DNA of 64,000 nucleotides from Gemmata massiliana (GCA_000531095.1 HG799469.1:20719-84718), one strand, 5' to 3'; counted from the first letter of the stretch, positions 18,104 to 27,044 are shown. Translations and numbers: made by a program. The notes: generated by a model not told the origin, from the sequence alone.

Positions 18104-18198
18104 AACGAGCCGCGCCCGCAAGGGAGCGGGGCTTTCCGTGCGTGGAATCGGGACGACAAACGGGAGTCCCTCCCGCTCTCTTGCGGGCGCGGCTCGTT
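18104..18198. repeat. Palindromic element with AACGAGCCGCG ends
   Basis: A 27-base arm at 18104-18130 pairs with 18172-18198 (26 of 27), around a 41-base centre. The outer 11 bases of the arms are the same as those of the element at 53404-53460. Confidence 0.75.
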
Positions 18199-18201
18199 CG
18201 G

Positions 18202-18240
18202 CCGCTACGGGTGTGTTGGGTGCCAACACACCCGTAGCGG
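18202..18240. repeat. Perfect 18-bp hairpin with 3-base loop
   Basis: 18202-18219 is the exact reverse complement of 18223-18240, with loop GTG. It abuts the preceding palindrome. There is no gene immediately upstream for which it would be a normal terminator and no T-run. Confidence 0.8.
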
Positions 18241-18276
18241 GGTCGTGCATCGCGTTCCGCGCACCAAAAAAGCGGT

Positions 18277-18356
18277 CGGCGTGTTTCGGCTGGTAAAGGT
18301 TCCTGTGCTTCGCAGCTCCAGTTCTTCACCAGCCGGGACACGCCGGCCGTTCGCCA
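18277..18356. repeat. GGCGAACGGCCGGCG-family hairpin, second location
   Basis: 18277-18294 pairs with 18328-18345 over 18 bases with two mismatches. Read on the minus strand, 18356-18327 resembles the repeat at 8314-8345 (GGCGAACGGCCGGCGTG, then CCGGYTGGTG). Confidence 0.65.
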
Positions 18357-18496
18357 GATTCGAGTTCTGGGGGTAGTGTGGGTTCTGTTCGGTCACCCTC
18401 CAAAACCTTCACTACTCCAAATCATACGCGAGTGGACAAAGGAATACAAGTGGATGTGCACCGTCACCAGGGGAGAAAAGCGCAGAGGAACATTTC

Positions 18497-19453
18497 ATGA
18501 CCGGCACTCGAAGGCGACGTTGGGGGTACATCGACCAAACCGGGCGCGTGGGGATCGATTTCCGCTTCGATAACGCGAGCCAGTTCAACGAAGGGTTGGC
18601 GCTCGTGAAAGTCGGTGGGCTGTCGGGGTTCATCGACAATACCGGCGAAACTGTCATTGAACCTCAGTTCGGCGATGCGTCGCAACCCTTTTTCGATGGC
18701 CTTGCTATGGTCCAGGCTGCGACAGGGAAGTGCGGCTACATTGATCGATTCGGCCGGTACGAAATCGAACCGGTATACGACTGGGCGTGTCCATTTTCTG
18801 AGGGCATTGCTCTGGTCCGGGTCGCCGGCAAGTACGGCTACATCACCAAGAACGGCACGTTTCTCGTGGAACCGCGGTACGAACACGCCAACTCCTATTC
18901 AGAAGGTCACGCAGGGGTGTACGACGGAGACCGTTGGTACGTGCTCAATCGGAGCGGAGCAATCGCGTTCGGTCCGTTCGGCTCAGCCGGTGAGTTCAGA
19001 GAGGGCGTCGCCAACGTGTGGCACGAAGGAGGGGAAGCTCTACTACGAAGCGACGGCACCGTGGTTTCTCCGCGGGGTGTCGATTGGCTGAGCCAGTATT
19101 TCTCATGCGGCCGGATTGAATTCTCGCGATCGGATAAATACGGATACTTGGACCGTGATGGGAATGTGGTAATACCGCCCATGTACGATGAGGCATCGTT
19201 TTTCCAAGAAGGCTTGGCGGGTGTGAAGTTGAACGGTCGGTGGGGCTACATCGATACGAGTGGTGCGATGGTCATCGAGCCACGCTTTGACAAAGCTAGT
19301 TTCTTCAAGGAGGGAGGGCTCGCCTACGTCGAAGTTCGCGGGAAATCGTGTTACATTGACCGCAGCGGCAATGTGGTGTTGGAGACCAGTTTCATCAAAG
19401 GCGGGTTCCCATTTCGCGAGGGGCTCGCGCCGGTGTACGTTGACGTGGGATAA
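18497..19453 (+). CDS. WG-repeat protein
   Basis: The 318-residue protein consists of about eight WG (KWG) repeats: WGYIDQTGRVGI, SGFIDNTGETVI, CGYIDRFGRYEI, YGYITKNGTFLV, WYVLNRSGAIAF, YGYLDRDGNVVI, WGYIDTSGAMVI and CYIDRSGNVVL, each followed by an FxEGLA-type segment. WG repeats form beta-rich structures of unknown role, found in secreted and cytoplasmic proteins. No signal peptide is present. The protein ends at AP-VYVDVG, just where another repeat would begin, so it could be shortened. Its base composition is less GC-extreme than its neighbours and it follows a block of repeats, consistent with but not proving recent acquisition. Confidence 0.88.
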   Translation: MTGTRRRRWGYIDQTGRVGIDFRFDNASQFNEGLALVKVGGLSGFIDNTGETVIEPQFGDASQPFFDGLAMVQAATGKCGYIDRFGRYEIEPVYDWACPFSEGIALVRVAGKYGYITKNGTFLVEPRYEHANSYSEGHAGVYDGDRWYVLNRSGAIAFGPFGSAGEFREGVANVWHEGGEALLRSDGTVVSPRGVDWLSQYFSCGRIEFSRSDKYGYLDRDGNVVIPPMYDEASFFQEGLAGVKLNGRWGYIDTSGAMVIEPRFDKASFFKEGGLAYVEVRGKSCYIDRSGNVVLETSFIKGGFPFREGLAPVYVDVG

Positions 19454-19990
19454 GTTCAAATTCGGTTAGAGCGAGCAGCCGGAGGTCAACTTCTCCGGAG
19501 CCCCATTCGTGTCGATCAAGCGCGCGGGACAGCGGGGCGATGCATTCACAGGGATGAGACGTGACTCCCGACGGGCGGTTTCGCAACTGCGAAGCGCCGG
19601 TTCTGGCGGCTCGCAATCGTGTCAAATCGCCGAAAAGCAAGTCAATTGACAGTACGGTGATCGCGGCAGTTACAGCCCCCTGGGTGAAGAATTCCACTTC
19701 GCGAGCATCAAAACAGATGAAAAAAGAAAAAGTAGAATTGACGTTCATGAGAATTCGGTAATGATGTGCTTCATTACTGGGGTAGAGTTCTAAGTTGGCG
19801 ACTCGCAAAACGGTGGCCCTCGCAACCACCGATCTCCACGTCAACACCTCTCCTACCCCGGATTTCTCTCCAGCGCGTCTCATTCGGTCCTTTTTGTCCC
19901 GTCGGTAGCACCGGCGTTTGGGACCGTATGGTCGCGCGGACTCGATCACATTTCTCTCATCCGGCTCGTGTCCCGTTTTGGAGACTCGTC
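19454..19990. other. Intergenic space upstream of a pilin gene
   Basis: This 537-base stretch is relatively AT-rich around 19610-19770 and has no protein-like frame. TTGACG at 19738 with TAATGA 15 bases on could be a promoter, but the spacing is short. No hairpin stands out. Confidence 0.35.
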
Positions 19991-21061
19991 ATGCTCTCGG
20001 TCCGTCCTGTTTCGCTCCGCCGCGCCTTTACACTGATCGAACTGTTAGTGGTGATCGCAATTATTGCGATCCTCATCGGTCTGCTCCTGCCGGCCGTTCA
20101 GAAGGTCCGCGACGCGGCCGCGCGGATGACGTGCCAGAACAACCTGAAGCAAATTTGCCTCGGATCTCACAACTACGAAAGCGCCAACGGCCGGTTCCCC
20201 CCGGGCAACCTGGGCGGGAACTCCAGTACCGGCTTCTGGGGCGGGCAGTCCGTGGGGTCGCTGTTCTTCATCCTGCCCTACATCGAACAGGACAACCTGT
20301 TCAAACAGTTCACGGGCCAGTACTCCCTGGAAACGACCGTGGCCTTCCCGTCGAGCGGGGGCGTCAACTGGTGGAGCGCCAACCCCGATTTCAGCCTCTC
20401 GTACACCAAGGTCAAGACCTTCAAGTGCCCCTCGGACCCGGTCACCACCGCCACACAGACGACGAACGGGGCGATGATTCTGGCGATGGCGGACCCGTCG
20501 GTCGCCGGCGGCACGAATGCGTGTACCTACGGTTGGTTTTCCGGGGGGAGTGCCTACGACATCGGCCTGACCAACTACACCGGTGTGGCCGGCGCGATCG
20601 GTGATAACGGTCACCCGTCGTCGCCGTCGGACGGCCCGGGTATCAATCTGCAGAAGTACCGTGGGATCTATTACAACCGCTCAAAGACCACCATCGTCTC
20701 GATCACCGACGGCACGTCGAATACGCTCGCCTTTGGTGAAGGATTGGGGCGCTCCGTTGGCGCAACGACACCCGACTTCGCTTGGTCCTGGCTCGGTATC
20801 GGGTCCATGCCGACGAAATTCGGTATGCAGTCGGCCACCGCGGGTTCGGGCGGGAGTTCGGCTAGTGTGCCGCTGTGCTTCGGGAGCACGCACACGGGCG
20901 TCGTCAATTTCGCAATGGCCGATGGAGCCGTTCGCACCCTCCGTCAGGGGAGCACTGGTGTCCGCAACCCGCTCCCGGCCGGAGGCGACTGGATGGTCTA
21001 CCAACAAATGTCCGGGGCACAGGACGGAGACGTCTTCAGCACGGGCCAAATCGGTAACTGA
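19991..21061 (+). CDS. DUF1559 prepilin-like (pseudopilin) protein
   Basis: The ATG at 19991 places the prepilin leader ([19 protein letters not shown]) near residue 10; a longer open frame upstream adds 75 implausible residues. The 356-residue protein carries the DUF1559 block [41 protein letters not shown], a DGTSNTLAFGEG motif and a C-terminal HTGVVNFAMADGAVRTLR. It is expected to be processed by prepilin peptidase and anchored in the inner membrane. A small lipoprotein gene follows 107 bases later, a pairing often seen in planctomycete genomes; the two are probably one operon. Confidence 0.94.
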   Translation: MLSVRPVSLRRAFTLIELLVVIAIIAILIGLLLPAVQKVRDAAARMTCQNNLKQICLGSHNYESANGRFPPGNLGGNSSTGFWGGQSVGSLFFILPYIEQDNLFKQFTGQYSLETTVAFPSSGGVNWWSANPDFSLSYTKVKTFKCPSDPVTTATQTTNGAMILAMADPSVAGGTNACTYGWFSGGSAYDIGLTNYTGVAGAIGDNGHPSSPSDGPGINLQKYRGIYYNRSKTTIVSITDGTSNTLAFGEGLGRSVGATTPDFAWSWLGIGSMPTKFGMQSATAGSGGSSASVPLCFGSTHTGVVNFAMADGAVRTLRQGSTGVRNPLPAGGDWMVYQQMSGAQDGDVFSTGQIGN

Positions 21062-21168
21062 TCGCGCGCTAGCCAATCGTGCCGTTGCAGATCAGGCGCT
21101 CCGGTTCGGAGGGAACCGGACGCCCCTCCTTATTTCTTGCAGAGAACTTGCACTCTACGGAGAACTCG

Positions 21169-21366
21169 ATGAGACAGTGCGTTTTGAAAATTGCCTGCTT
21201 TTTTGTGCCCGTCGTCTTGGTCGTCGGTTGCGAAAAAAAAGAAGCAGCTCTTCCGACTAAACTGGATCAACCTTTACCCAAGGTGGCCGGTTCCGATGGG
21301 GGGCCGAAAACGACGCCCGGAGCGGGGGGCAAAAAGGCGCCGACGCCCGGTGCCGCGTCCGATTAG
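21169..21366 (+). CDS. Small lipoprotein downstream of DUF1559 gene
   Basis: Starting at the ATG at 21169, the 65-residue protein has a lipoprotein signal ([15 protein letters not shown]) with a lipobox ending at Cys21, then a short Lys/Pro/Gly-rich tail. It is too small and low in complexity for a fold call. By position it belongs with the pseudopilin upstream. In-frame codons before 21169 exist but would bury the signal peptide. Confidence 0.75.
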   Translation: MRQCVLKIACFFVPVVLVVGCEKKEAALPTKLDQPLPKVAGSDGGPKTTPGAGGKKAPTPGAASD

Positions 21367-21469
21367 CCAATCGACAACCGAATCGCAGATGAGATGTCTG
21401 CCACGGGCGCAATGTGACGACGTGGGTCGCGCCACGATGGTGCTGCCCACGACTACTGATGGCTCGCGT

Positions 21470-21708
21470 ATTTTGGGCGCAACGAGCACCACGAAGGCGG
21501 CCTGGAACGCATCGTCCGCGTCGGTGGCGTTACCCAACACGCGGCGGCACATGCCGAGGACCAGTGCGGCGTGCCGGCGCACCAGTACCGCGAACGCGGC
21601 TTCGTCCCGGTGTTCGAGGAACCGGCCGAGCAGTTCACCGTCCGGGGCCGTGTCCGGGTTCAGGCGGGCCGCAACGCGGCGCAGCCCGGTCGAAACGGTC
21701 GTGGTCAT
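21470..21708 (-). pseudogene. N-terminal remnant of a planctomycete ECF sigma factor
   Basis: From an ATG at 21708 the minus strand encodes about 78 residues that match the start of Gemmata-type ECF sigma factors: [38 protein letters not shown], then [15 protein letters not shown]. This is sigma region 2 with its conserved DAFQA core. After FVVLVAPKI the frame continues about 65 residues without any similarity to regions 2.3-4 and stops at 21274. Region 4 (DNA binding) and the usual long C-terminal domain are missing. It is most likely a decayed fragment. Confidence 0.75.
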
Positions 21709-21833
21709 GCGGGCCTCGCGGGTGGATCCTGCCCTACTGTTCCCGCGCGGAGCGAATCCGTCGATGAAAAATGTGGGGACGTGCAAAGAGCACATGGGGA
21801 CGAAGCCCCGCGTGCCCATTTGTGACCGTGCCG

Positions 21834-23090
21834 TTACGGTTTGCGGAGGAGGAGGGCGTGCTCGAACCGCGGGCGGTCGCGGAACGCCTTGGCGGTCGGG
21901 CCGTGGAAGTGCGGGCGGGCCTGTGACGCGCGCGCGGCCGGGTACAGTCCGCACACGCGGCTGACCTCTGCGACCACTTCGTCGGCGCGGATTGCCACGT
22001 CGCCGACGGCCGAATCCGCCATCATGATGACGATCGGCGCGTTTGGCGAAAGCACGCGCATCACCGAGCGGAAGAAGCGTTCGAGTTCCTTACCCCAAGT
22101 GATGCGCGCGTTCTCGGGCTTCATCCGCGAGTACGCGGTTCGTGAACCGATCTCCCCGCGCGCGAGGGGGGTGGGATCGAGTCCGAGCCAGCGCAACCGC
22201 AGCGCGTGGTGCGAGAGGTAATCGTAAGTGGCCGCGTAGGGCGGCGACGTGATGACCGCGTTCACCGGACCGGGCGGTACGCGCTTCAATTCGGTCGCGT
22301 CGTCCAAAAGTGCCGTTGCGATCGGGGTCGGGCGCGGGAGCAGGTTCCCGAGTACCGCGAGTCGGGCGGCGAGGTCTTGCGCCTTCTGCACGAACAAGCG
22401 CGCGGGGAATCCGGCCGCGGTGCGCCGCGGGGCCGTACCCGAGGTCGTGTCGCCCGACTTGCGCGAGAGCTTCACCAGTACCGAGGACAGCACCAGTTCC
22501 AGGTCGGTGCGGGCGGGATCGTCGCGCAGCGATTCGATCTTCGCGCGGAGCGAATCGAGTTCGAGCAGAACGTGCGGCTCGAACAGGGCCATGTCTTCCG
22601 CGGAGAAGCGCCGACTCGCGCCGGTTTTGGCCTTCCGCCGGGTGTTGGCGTGGTCCGCGCACTCCTCGGCCCGGGTCGCGAAGTGCGCGAGGTCGCCGGG
22701 CGTGCGCGGGCGCGTCTTGCTGGCCGCGAGTCGCACCGCGATGGGATTTAGATCCGTACCGACCGCGCTCCGCCCGGCGATGAGCGCTTCCACGAGTACC
22801 GTTCCGGACCCGCAGAACGGGTCGAGCACGCGGCCCCCGGCGGGCACGAACGCGGTGACGAGCCGCGCGGCCGTGGCGGGGTGCATGCGCGCGGGGTACG
22901 TGTGGAACCCGTGGACGTGCGCGCGGGCCGGTTCGTTGTCGTCGTCCGTGGCCGGGGGAACGGTGAGCGCGCGGGCGAGCCGGTCCGCGTCGGCGCGGTC
23001 GCCCTCGGTGTCGATCGCGCCGCCCACGTGGGTCAGTGCCCGGCGGCGGTTCGGCTCGCGCGCGGGGCGTTTGTCGTGCCGGTCGTTCAC
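21834..23090 (-). CDS. DNA methyltransferase (TSPPY type, probably N4-cytosine/N6-adenine)
   Basis: The 418-residue protein has an S-adenosylmethionine site DPFCGSGT (residues 90-97) followed by [17 protein letters not shown], and a catalytic motif TSPPYA (near 281-286). The SAM motif precedes the catalytic motif. SPPY is usual in N4-cytosine and some N6-adenine DNA methylases. A YPARMHP segment before motif I is also typical of this group. No restriction endonuclease lies nearby, so it is an orphan methylase. Its GTG start overlaps the stop of the upstream lysozyme-like gene (GTGA, 23087-23090), implying cotranscription and translational coupling. The methylated site is unknown. Confidence 0.85.
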   Translation of the reverse strand: MNDRHDKRPAREPNRRRALTHVGGAIDTEGDRADADRLARALTVPPATDDDNEPARAHVHGFHTYPARMHPATAARLVTAFVPAGGRVLDPFCGSGTVLVEALIAGRSAVGTDLNPIAVRLAASKTRPRTPGDLAHFATRAEECADHANTRRKAKTGASRRFSAEDMALFEPHVLLELDSLRAKIESLRDDPARTDLELVLSSVLVKLSRKSGDTTSGTAPRRTAAGFPARLFVQKAQDLAARLAVLGNLLPRPTPIATALLDDATELKRVPPGPVNAVITSPPYAATYDYLSHHALRLRWLGLDPTPLARGEIGSRTAYSRMKPENARITWGKELERFFRSVMRVLSPNAPIVIMMADSAVGDVAIRADEVVAEVSRVCGLYPAARASQARPHFHGPTAKAFRDRPRFEHALLLRKP

Positions 23091-23764
23091 TTCTTCAGCA
23101 TCTCCAGCGCGTCGGTTTGTTCGCGCTCAAATCTCTTGGTGAGTCCGGGAATCAGTGCCTCGCCCACGTTCTTGAACCGCACGAGCTTGCCGTCCTTGTC
23201 CTTGCGCCCGCGCTCTGCGTACACGGCGCGGATGATCGCCTCGTCGGTCACGTCCTCGATCTTCGCGTCCTTCAGCAGCGGCTTCACCGCGGTCACGATG
23301 ACGTCCGTGTTCGGCCCGTGGTGAACCGCAACCGACCACACCACGTCGCGGATCGCCGCGCTGCGCTTGGTCACGTCGAGCTTCAGATCCCGTTCGAGCC
23401 GCCGGACCTGCGGGTCGTAGTGCGTTTCCTTGATGAACGTGTGCTCGTTGGCGTGGAGCGCCTTCGGGTCTTTCGCGGCGAGTTCCTTCCACTTCTTGGT
23501 GAACTCGTCGCTCCCGCCCTTCAGCCCCTTGAACTCTTCGGGGTAGTACCGCTTAACGAACTCGTCCGCGCGGCCGATCTTCGACGCGAGTTGGTACGTG
23601 CCGTATGACACCCCGCCCGGGTCGCCCTTACCGGTGGACACGGTGCCGGGGCCGCGCCCGCCGGACTCGTACTTCTCGGACAGCTTGCCGAGCGCTTCGT
23701 CCGCGGCCCGCGCGCCCGGCGCGCCCGCGAGGAGTAAACACGCGGTAAACAGAACGTGGCGCAT
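23087..23764 (-). CDS. Secreted lysozyme-like protein (VgrG/phage-tail-type domain)
   Basis: The 225-residue protein has a signal peptide (MRHVLFTACLLLAGAPGARAA) and a mature domain opening with LSEKYESGGRGPGTVSTGKGDPGGVSYGTYQLAS. The Glu-Ser-Gly-Gly and GDPGGVSYGxYQ elements resemble the peptidoglycan-cleaving domain found in phage tail proteins and at the end of some VgrG spikes; Glu of YESGG would be the catalytic acid. This is recognition by motif and the exact family is uncertain. It is expected to act in the periplasm or outside. It is the first gene of a two-gene unit with the DNA methylase, an unusual pairing. Confidence 0.65.
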   Translation of the reverse strand: MRHVLFTACLLLAGAPGARAADEALGKLSEKYESGGRGPGTVSTGKGDPGGVSYGTYQLASKIGRADEFVKRYYPEEFKGLKGGSDEFTKKWKELAAKDPKALHANEHTFIKETHYDPQVRRLERDLKLDVTKRSAAIRDVVWSVAVHHGPNTDVIVTAVKPLLKDAKIEDVTDEAIIRAVYAERGRKDKDGKLVRFKNVGEALIPGLTKRFEREQTDALEMLKK

Positions 23765-23962
23765 GGGGCTTCTCGGGTTGGCGTTCCGCGCTCAGTAGTT
23801 GTTCTGCGGAATTGCGGCGCCGATTCGAGTGGCGCGAGTCAAACTCGCGCCGGCTCGCGTGACAAGAATTGAAGGGAAGGGGACCGGAATTGATGTGGGA
23901 GCGGACCGGCTCGCCGTTGCAACGATGGCCCCGGTACCGTCGCAACGGCGCTGGTTAGACGC

Positions 23963-24430
23963 TTACCGTTCGTTCGGCCGCGGGTTCGAGCGCTGGAGTA
24001 CGAACGTGCAGGTGTTCGTGGGTTTGTTATTGCCCGCGTTGTTCGCGTTATTTGCGTTGTCCGTGCTGTTCGCGTCGTGGACGCACAGCGAGAAGAAGTC
24101 CTGCGTCAGCACGTACACGCCCACTTTTGCGATCGGCTTGTCGGACGGGTTCCCGCCGGCGGTCTCGGACACCTTGAGCGTGCCGTTCGGACCGAATTCG
24201 AGCTTCAAGGTCACGGCCGTTTTGCCATCCTTGCCGCTACACGTGATGGTGTCACCCTTGGCGGTCACCGTCATGTTTTTGGCGTCGGCGAGCGCCTTGC
24301 CGTCCCGCTCCGCGCAGAGGACGGTCCAGTTGCCGTCGAGCGAGATCGCGGGCGCTGCGGCGCTGCTGGCCCCGGGCTTGTCATCGGGCGTGACGGCGAA
24401 GAAGGCCGCGTACAGAAGCATCGTGAACAT
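23963..24430 (-). CDS. TIGR03067-type secreted protein
   Basis: The start at 24430 (MFTMLLYAAFFAVTPDD) gives a 155-residue product with a short signal peptide. The domain matches the planctomycete TIGR03067 pattern: ISLDGNWTVLCAERDGKAL, then MTVTAKGDTITCSGKDGKTAVTLKLEF, and VGVYVLTQDFFSLCVHDA near the end. This is a lipocalin-like beta barrel of unknown ligand, found in many copies in these bacteria. An Asn/Ala-rich insert (NANNANNAGNN) precedes the last strand, TFVLQR. The 56 in-frame residues before 24430 are Arg-rich and probably not translated. Confidence 0.75.
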   Translation of the reverse strand: MFTMLLYAAFFAVTPDDKPGASSAAAPAISLDGNWTVLCAERDGKALADAKNMTVTAKGDTITCSGKDGKTAVTLKLEFGPNGTLKVSETAGGNPSDKPIAKVGVYVLTQDFFSLCVHDANSTDNANNANNAGNNKPTNTCTFVLQRSNPRPNER

Positions 24431-24832
24431 GTGCGTGCTCCGTGCGTCGAGAGAGGTGTTCCCGACCGGTTTCGACCCGACCGGTCCGGGTCCGGGCACC
24501 CGTCTTGGGATGCGCGACGGGGTGGAACGGTTGCAACGATCGCGCCGAATGGTGAGCGGCGCCGTGAACAACGCCACACTTCGGCCGCGTGCCGTCACTT
24601 CGCGCTAACGCGCGGGGATTTGCGCATTAGCGTTCCGCAAAGTGGGAAGTGCGTTGCCTTGCTTGCGTGGGTGAGATGATCGAGAGATCGGTTTTGCTAA
24701 CAACATGTCGAATGATGGCGCAACGAAATGGTGCGCCCGGCCGAGTGGCCTTTGGTCGGGCGGAATGAACGAGGGTAACGCGCCCTTCGGTGCCGCCGGC
24801 AGAAGCTCAGCAGCGCCGAAGGGCGTTCGTGC
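24431..24832. other. Intergenic space with serA terminator
   Basis: This 402-base gap has no protein-like frame. It contains a short palindrome around 24600-24612 (GCGCTAACGCGC) and the hairpin at 24781-24825 that probably ends serA transcription. Confidence 0.4.
24781..24825 (-). terminator. Probable transcription-terminating hairpin of serA
   Basis: CGCCCTTCGGTGC (24781-24793) pairs with 24813-24825 (12 of 13), about eight bases after the serA stop on the minus strand. No strong T-run follows, so termination could be factor-assisted. Confidence 0.5.
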
Positions 24833-26452
24833 TCAGCCCAGCCACGCGGGGAGTTCGCCCGCGGCGGGCAGTTTCACCACCGTGACCGAGCTGATGTGCG
24901 GGTGGTTCTTCACCGCGGCCAGCGCCGCTTCCGGCGGCGGGTTGTCGAGGTTCAGGATGCCGATCGCCTCGCCCCCGGGCGCCTGCCGGCCGACGGTCAT
25001 TTGCGCGATGTTCACCGCGTGGGTGCCGAAGATGGTGCCGACGAACCCGATGAGGCCCGGCACGTCGTGGTGCGTGAACACGAGCAGCACGCCGTCGAGG
25101 TAACCCTCCATGCGGTACGGCCCGAGTTGCACGAGGCGCAGGTACTGGTCGCCGAACAGCGTGCCCGCCGCGACGGTCGTGCCCTTTTCGGTTTCGACTT
25201 CCGTGTGGAGCAGCGCGGCGAAGTCGCCCTTCTTGGGGTTGGACGATTCCGCGATCTCGATCCCGCGCTCGCGCGCCAGCACTTCCGCGTTAACGAGGTT
25301 CACGCCCTCGCTCAGCCGGTACTCGAGCATCCCGGCCGTGAACGCAGCGGTGAGCAGCCGCGTCTTTTGCCCCGCGAGTTCACCCCGGTAGGTGAGCGAC
25401 GCGCGGCGGATCGTTCCCTGTGCGATCTGGGCCTGGAGCAACCCCAACCGGCGCGCGAGGTCCACGAAGGGCCGCACCTCGGCGAGTTCCGCGGGGTTCA
25501 CGGCCGCCATGTTGACCGCGTTCGCGACCTGGCCCTTGAGCAAGAAGTCGGCGATGAGCTGCGCCGCTTCGATCGCAACGTTTTCCTGGGCTTCCAGCGT
25601 GGAGGCGCCGAGGTGCGGCGTGAGTACGATGTTCGGCGCCTTCAGGAGCGGGTTGTCCGCGACGATCGGCTCCACGGTGAACACATCAATGCCCGCGCCC
25701 GCGATGGTGCCGGCCGCGAGCGCGTCGGCGAGGGCCTTCTCGTCCACGATGCCGCCGCGGGCGACGTTCAGCACGCGGGCGGACTTTTTCATCAGCCCCA
25801 GTTCACGCGCCCCGATGAGGCTCTTGGTGTCGTTCCCGAGTGGGACGTGGAGCGTGAGGAAGTCGACTTTCGGTAACAGTTCGTCCAGGTTCGCGGCCGT
25901 CTCGTACCCGAGTTCGGCGGCCTTCGCCGCGGTTACGAACGGGTCGAGGGCGATGACCTTCATGTCCATCCCCTTCGCGCGCCGGGCGACCTCGCGCCCG
26001 ATGCGCCCCAACCCGACGACGCCGAGCGTCTTGCCCGCGACCTCGGTCCCGACAAACTTGTTGCGGTCCCAGCCGCCGGCCTTCATTGTCGCGTCCGCGA
26101 CCGGGACGCGCCGGGCGAGCGCGAGGAGCAGCGCGATGGTGTGTTCCGCGGCCGAGACGGTGTTCCCGCCGGGCGTGTTCATGACCACGACGCCCTTGCG
26201 GGTGGCCGCGGCGACATCAATGTTGTCCACGCCCACGCCGGCGCGCGCGATCGCGCGGAGACTACCGGTGTCCTCGAAGTACTCGGCACTGAGTTTCGGT
26301 TGAGAGCGACAGATGACCGCGTCGGCGCCCCGAATTGCGGCCTTGAGTTCGTCGGCCTTGAGGCCGGGCCGGTTGTCTACTTCGAGCCCGGCCGCTTTGA
26401 GCAGCTCGATGCCCGGGGCTTCCAATTTGTCGGCAATCAGTACGCGCGGCAT
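24833..26452 (-). CDS. serA: D-3-phosphoglycerate dehydrogenase (long form)
   Basis: The start at 26452 (MPRVLIADKLEAPGIELL) gives 539 residues, the length of long-form SerA. The protein has the D-2-hydroxyacid dehydrogenase core: RAGVGVDNIDV, the NAD-binding GVVGLGRIGREVARRAKGM, NVARGGIVDEKAL with catalytic Arg, a Glu in DVFTVEP, and HLGASTLEAQENV with catalytic His. An ASB intermediate domain follows, and then an ACT domain (LLVFTHHDVPGLIGFVGTIFG) that normally gives serine feedback control. It oxidises 3-phosphoglycerate to 3-phosphohydroxypyruvate, the first step of serine synthesis. Monocistronic here; serB and serC are not adjacent. Confidence 0.96.
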   Translation of the reverse strand: MPRVLIADKLEAPGIELLKAAGLEVDNRPGLKADELKAAIRGADAVICRSQPKLSAEYFEDTGSLRAIARAGVGVDNIDVAAATRKGVVVMNTPGGNTVSAAEHTIALLLALARRVPVADATMKAGGWDRNKFVGTEVAGKTLGVVGLGRIGREVARRAKGMDMKVIALDPFVTAAKAAELGYETAANLDELLPKVDFLTLHVPLGNDTKSLIGARELGLMKKSARVLNVARGGIVDEKALADALAAGTIAGAGIDVFTVEPIVADNPLLKAPNIVLTPHLGASTLEAQENVAIEAAQLIADFLLKGQVANAVNMAAVNPAELAEVRPFVDLARRLGLLQAQIAQGTIRRASLTYRGELAGQKTRLLTAAFTAGMLEYRLSEGVNLVNAEVLARERGIEIAESSNPKKGDFAALLHTEVETEKGTTVAAGTLFGDQYLRLVQLGPYRMEGYLDGVLLVFTHHDVPGLIGFVGTIFGTHAVNIAQMTVGRQAPGGEAIGILNLDNPPPEAALAAVKNHPHISSVTVVKLPAAGELPAWLG

Positions 26453-26543
26453 GGAGAGTTGGGTCTTTCGTGGTGAGTGTTTGGGGCCACAGTGCGTTAT
26501 ATCCCGCCGCGGCGGAGCGGCCGCAAACACCACCCGCGGAATG

Positions 26544-27044
26544 CTAATCTTCGTGATGCGCGTACTTTTTGGGGTTAAAGTCCTTCCATTCGATCACCGT
26601 GGGTTTGCCGTCGATTGTGACGGTCGTGGCGACGGTGAGGACGTCTTTGGCCTGCATCCAACCGACTTTCGCAACGAAGTGCGAGCACTTCCCGGCGGGA
26701 TCGTCCTTGCGCTCGTCCGTCGGGGCCGGCTCGAACTCCAGTTTGTGCTCTTTGCCCTCGGCGGTCTTTGCGGTCGCGGTAAATTTTGCGATCGGCAGCG
26801 CGACGGGCTTTTTGAGGTCGGCGGCGGCACGGAAGAACACGTCGAGTTCGTTGCCGTCCTTGCTGGAGAGGTGGGCGGTGAGTGCCGCGTGGTAGTGCCC
26901 CGCGTCCTCAATCATCATGTGTTCCCGCTCGTGCGAGTGCCCGTGCGGTTCCGACTTGAACATGGTCGGAGTGGTTTTCGTGTCGTTGAGGCACCCACAG
27001 AACGCGAGTGCAACGGCCGCGAGCGGAGCACAGAAGCGGAGCAT
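26544..27044 (-). CDS. Lipoprotein with His-rich N-terminal segment
   Basis: Starting at 27044 (MLRFCAPLAAVALAFCGC), the 166-residue product has a lipoprotein signal with lipobox FCGC (Cys near residue 18). The mature N-terminus is His-rich (EPHGHSHEREHMMIEDAGHYHAAL), suggesting metal binding, followed by a beta-rich domain (FTATAKTAEGKEHKLEFEP, DVLTVATTVTIDGKPTVIEW) with a HHED end. The pattern resembles planctomycete envelope lipoproteins without assigned function. It is divergent from no gene and lies between serA and a zinc-ribbon membrane protein, all on the minus strand, with gaps of about 70-90 bases. Confidence 0.75.
   Translation of the reverse strand: MLRFCAPLAAVALAFCGCLNDTKTTPTMFKSEPHGHSHEREHMMIEDAGHYHAALTAHLSSKDGNELDVFFRAAADLKKPVALPIAKFTATAKTAEGKEHKLEFEPAPTDERKDDPAGKCSHFVAKVGWMQAKDVLTVATTVTIDGKPTVIEWKDFNPKKYAHHED

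Noticed and set aside
18104..18356. Insertion sequence
   Set aside because: Inverted repeats are present but there is no transposase frame between or beside them.
21834..23090. Restriction-modification system
   Set aside because: No endonuclease or specificity gene lies within several kilobases; the neighbour is a secreted lysozyme-like protein.
23087..23764. Prophage lysis cassette
   Set aside because: No holin, tail, capsid or integrase genes are near; a single lysozyme-like domain with a signal peptide is not enough.
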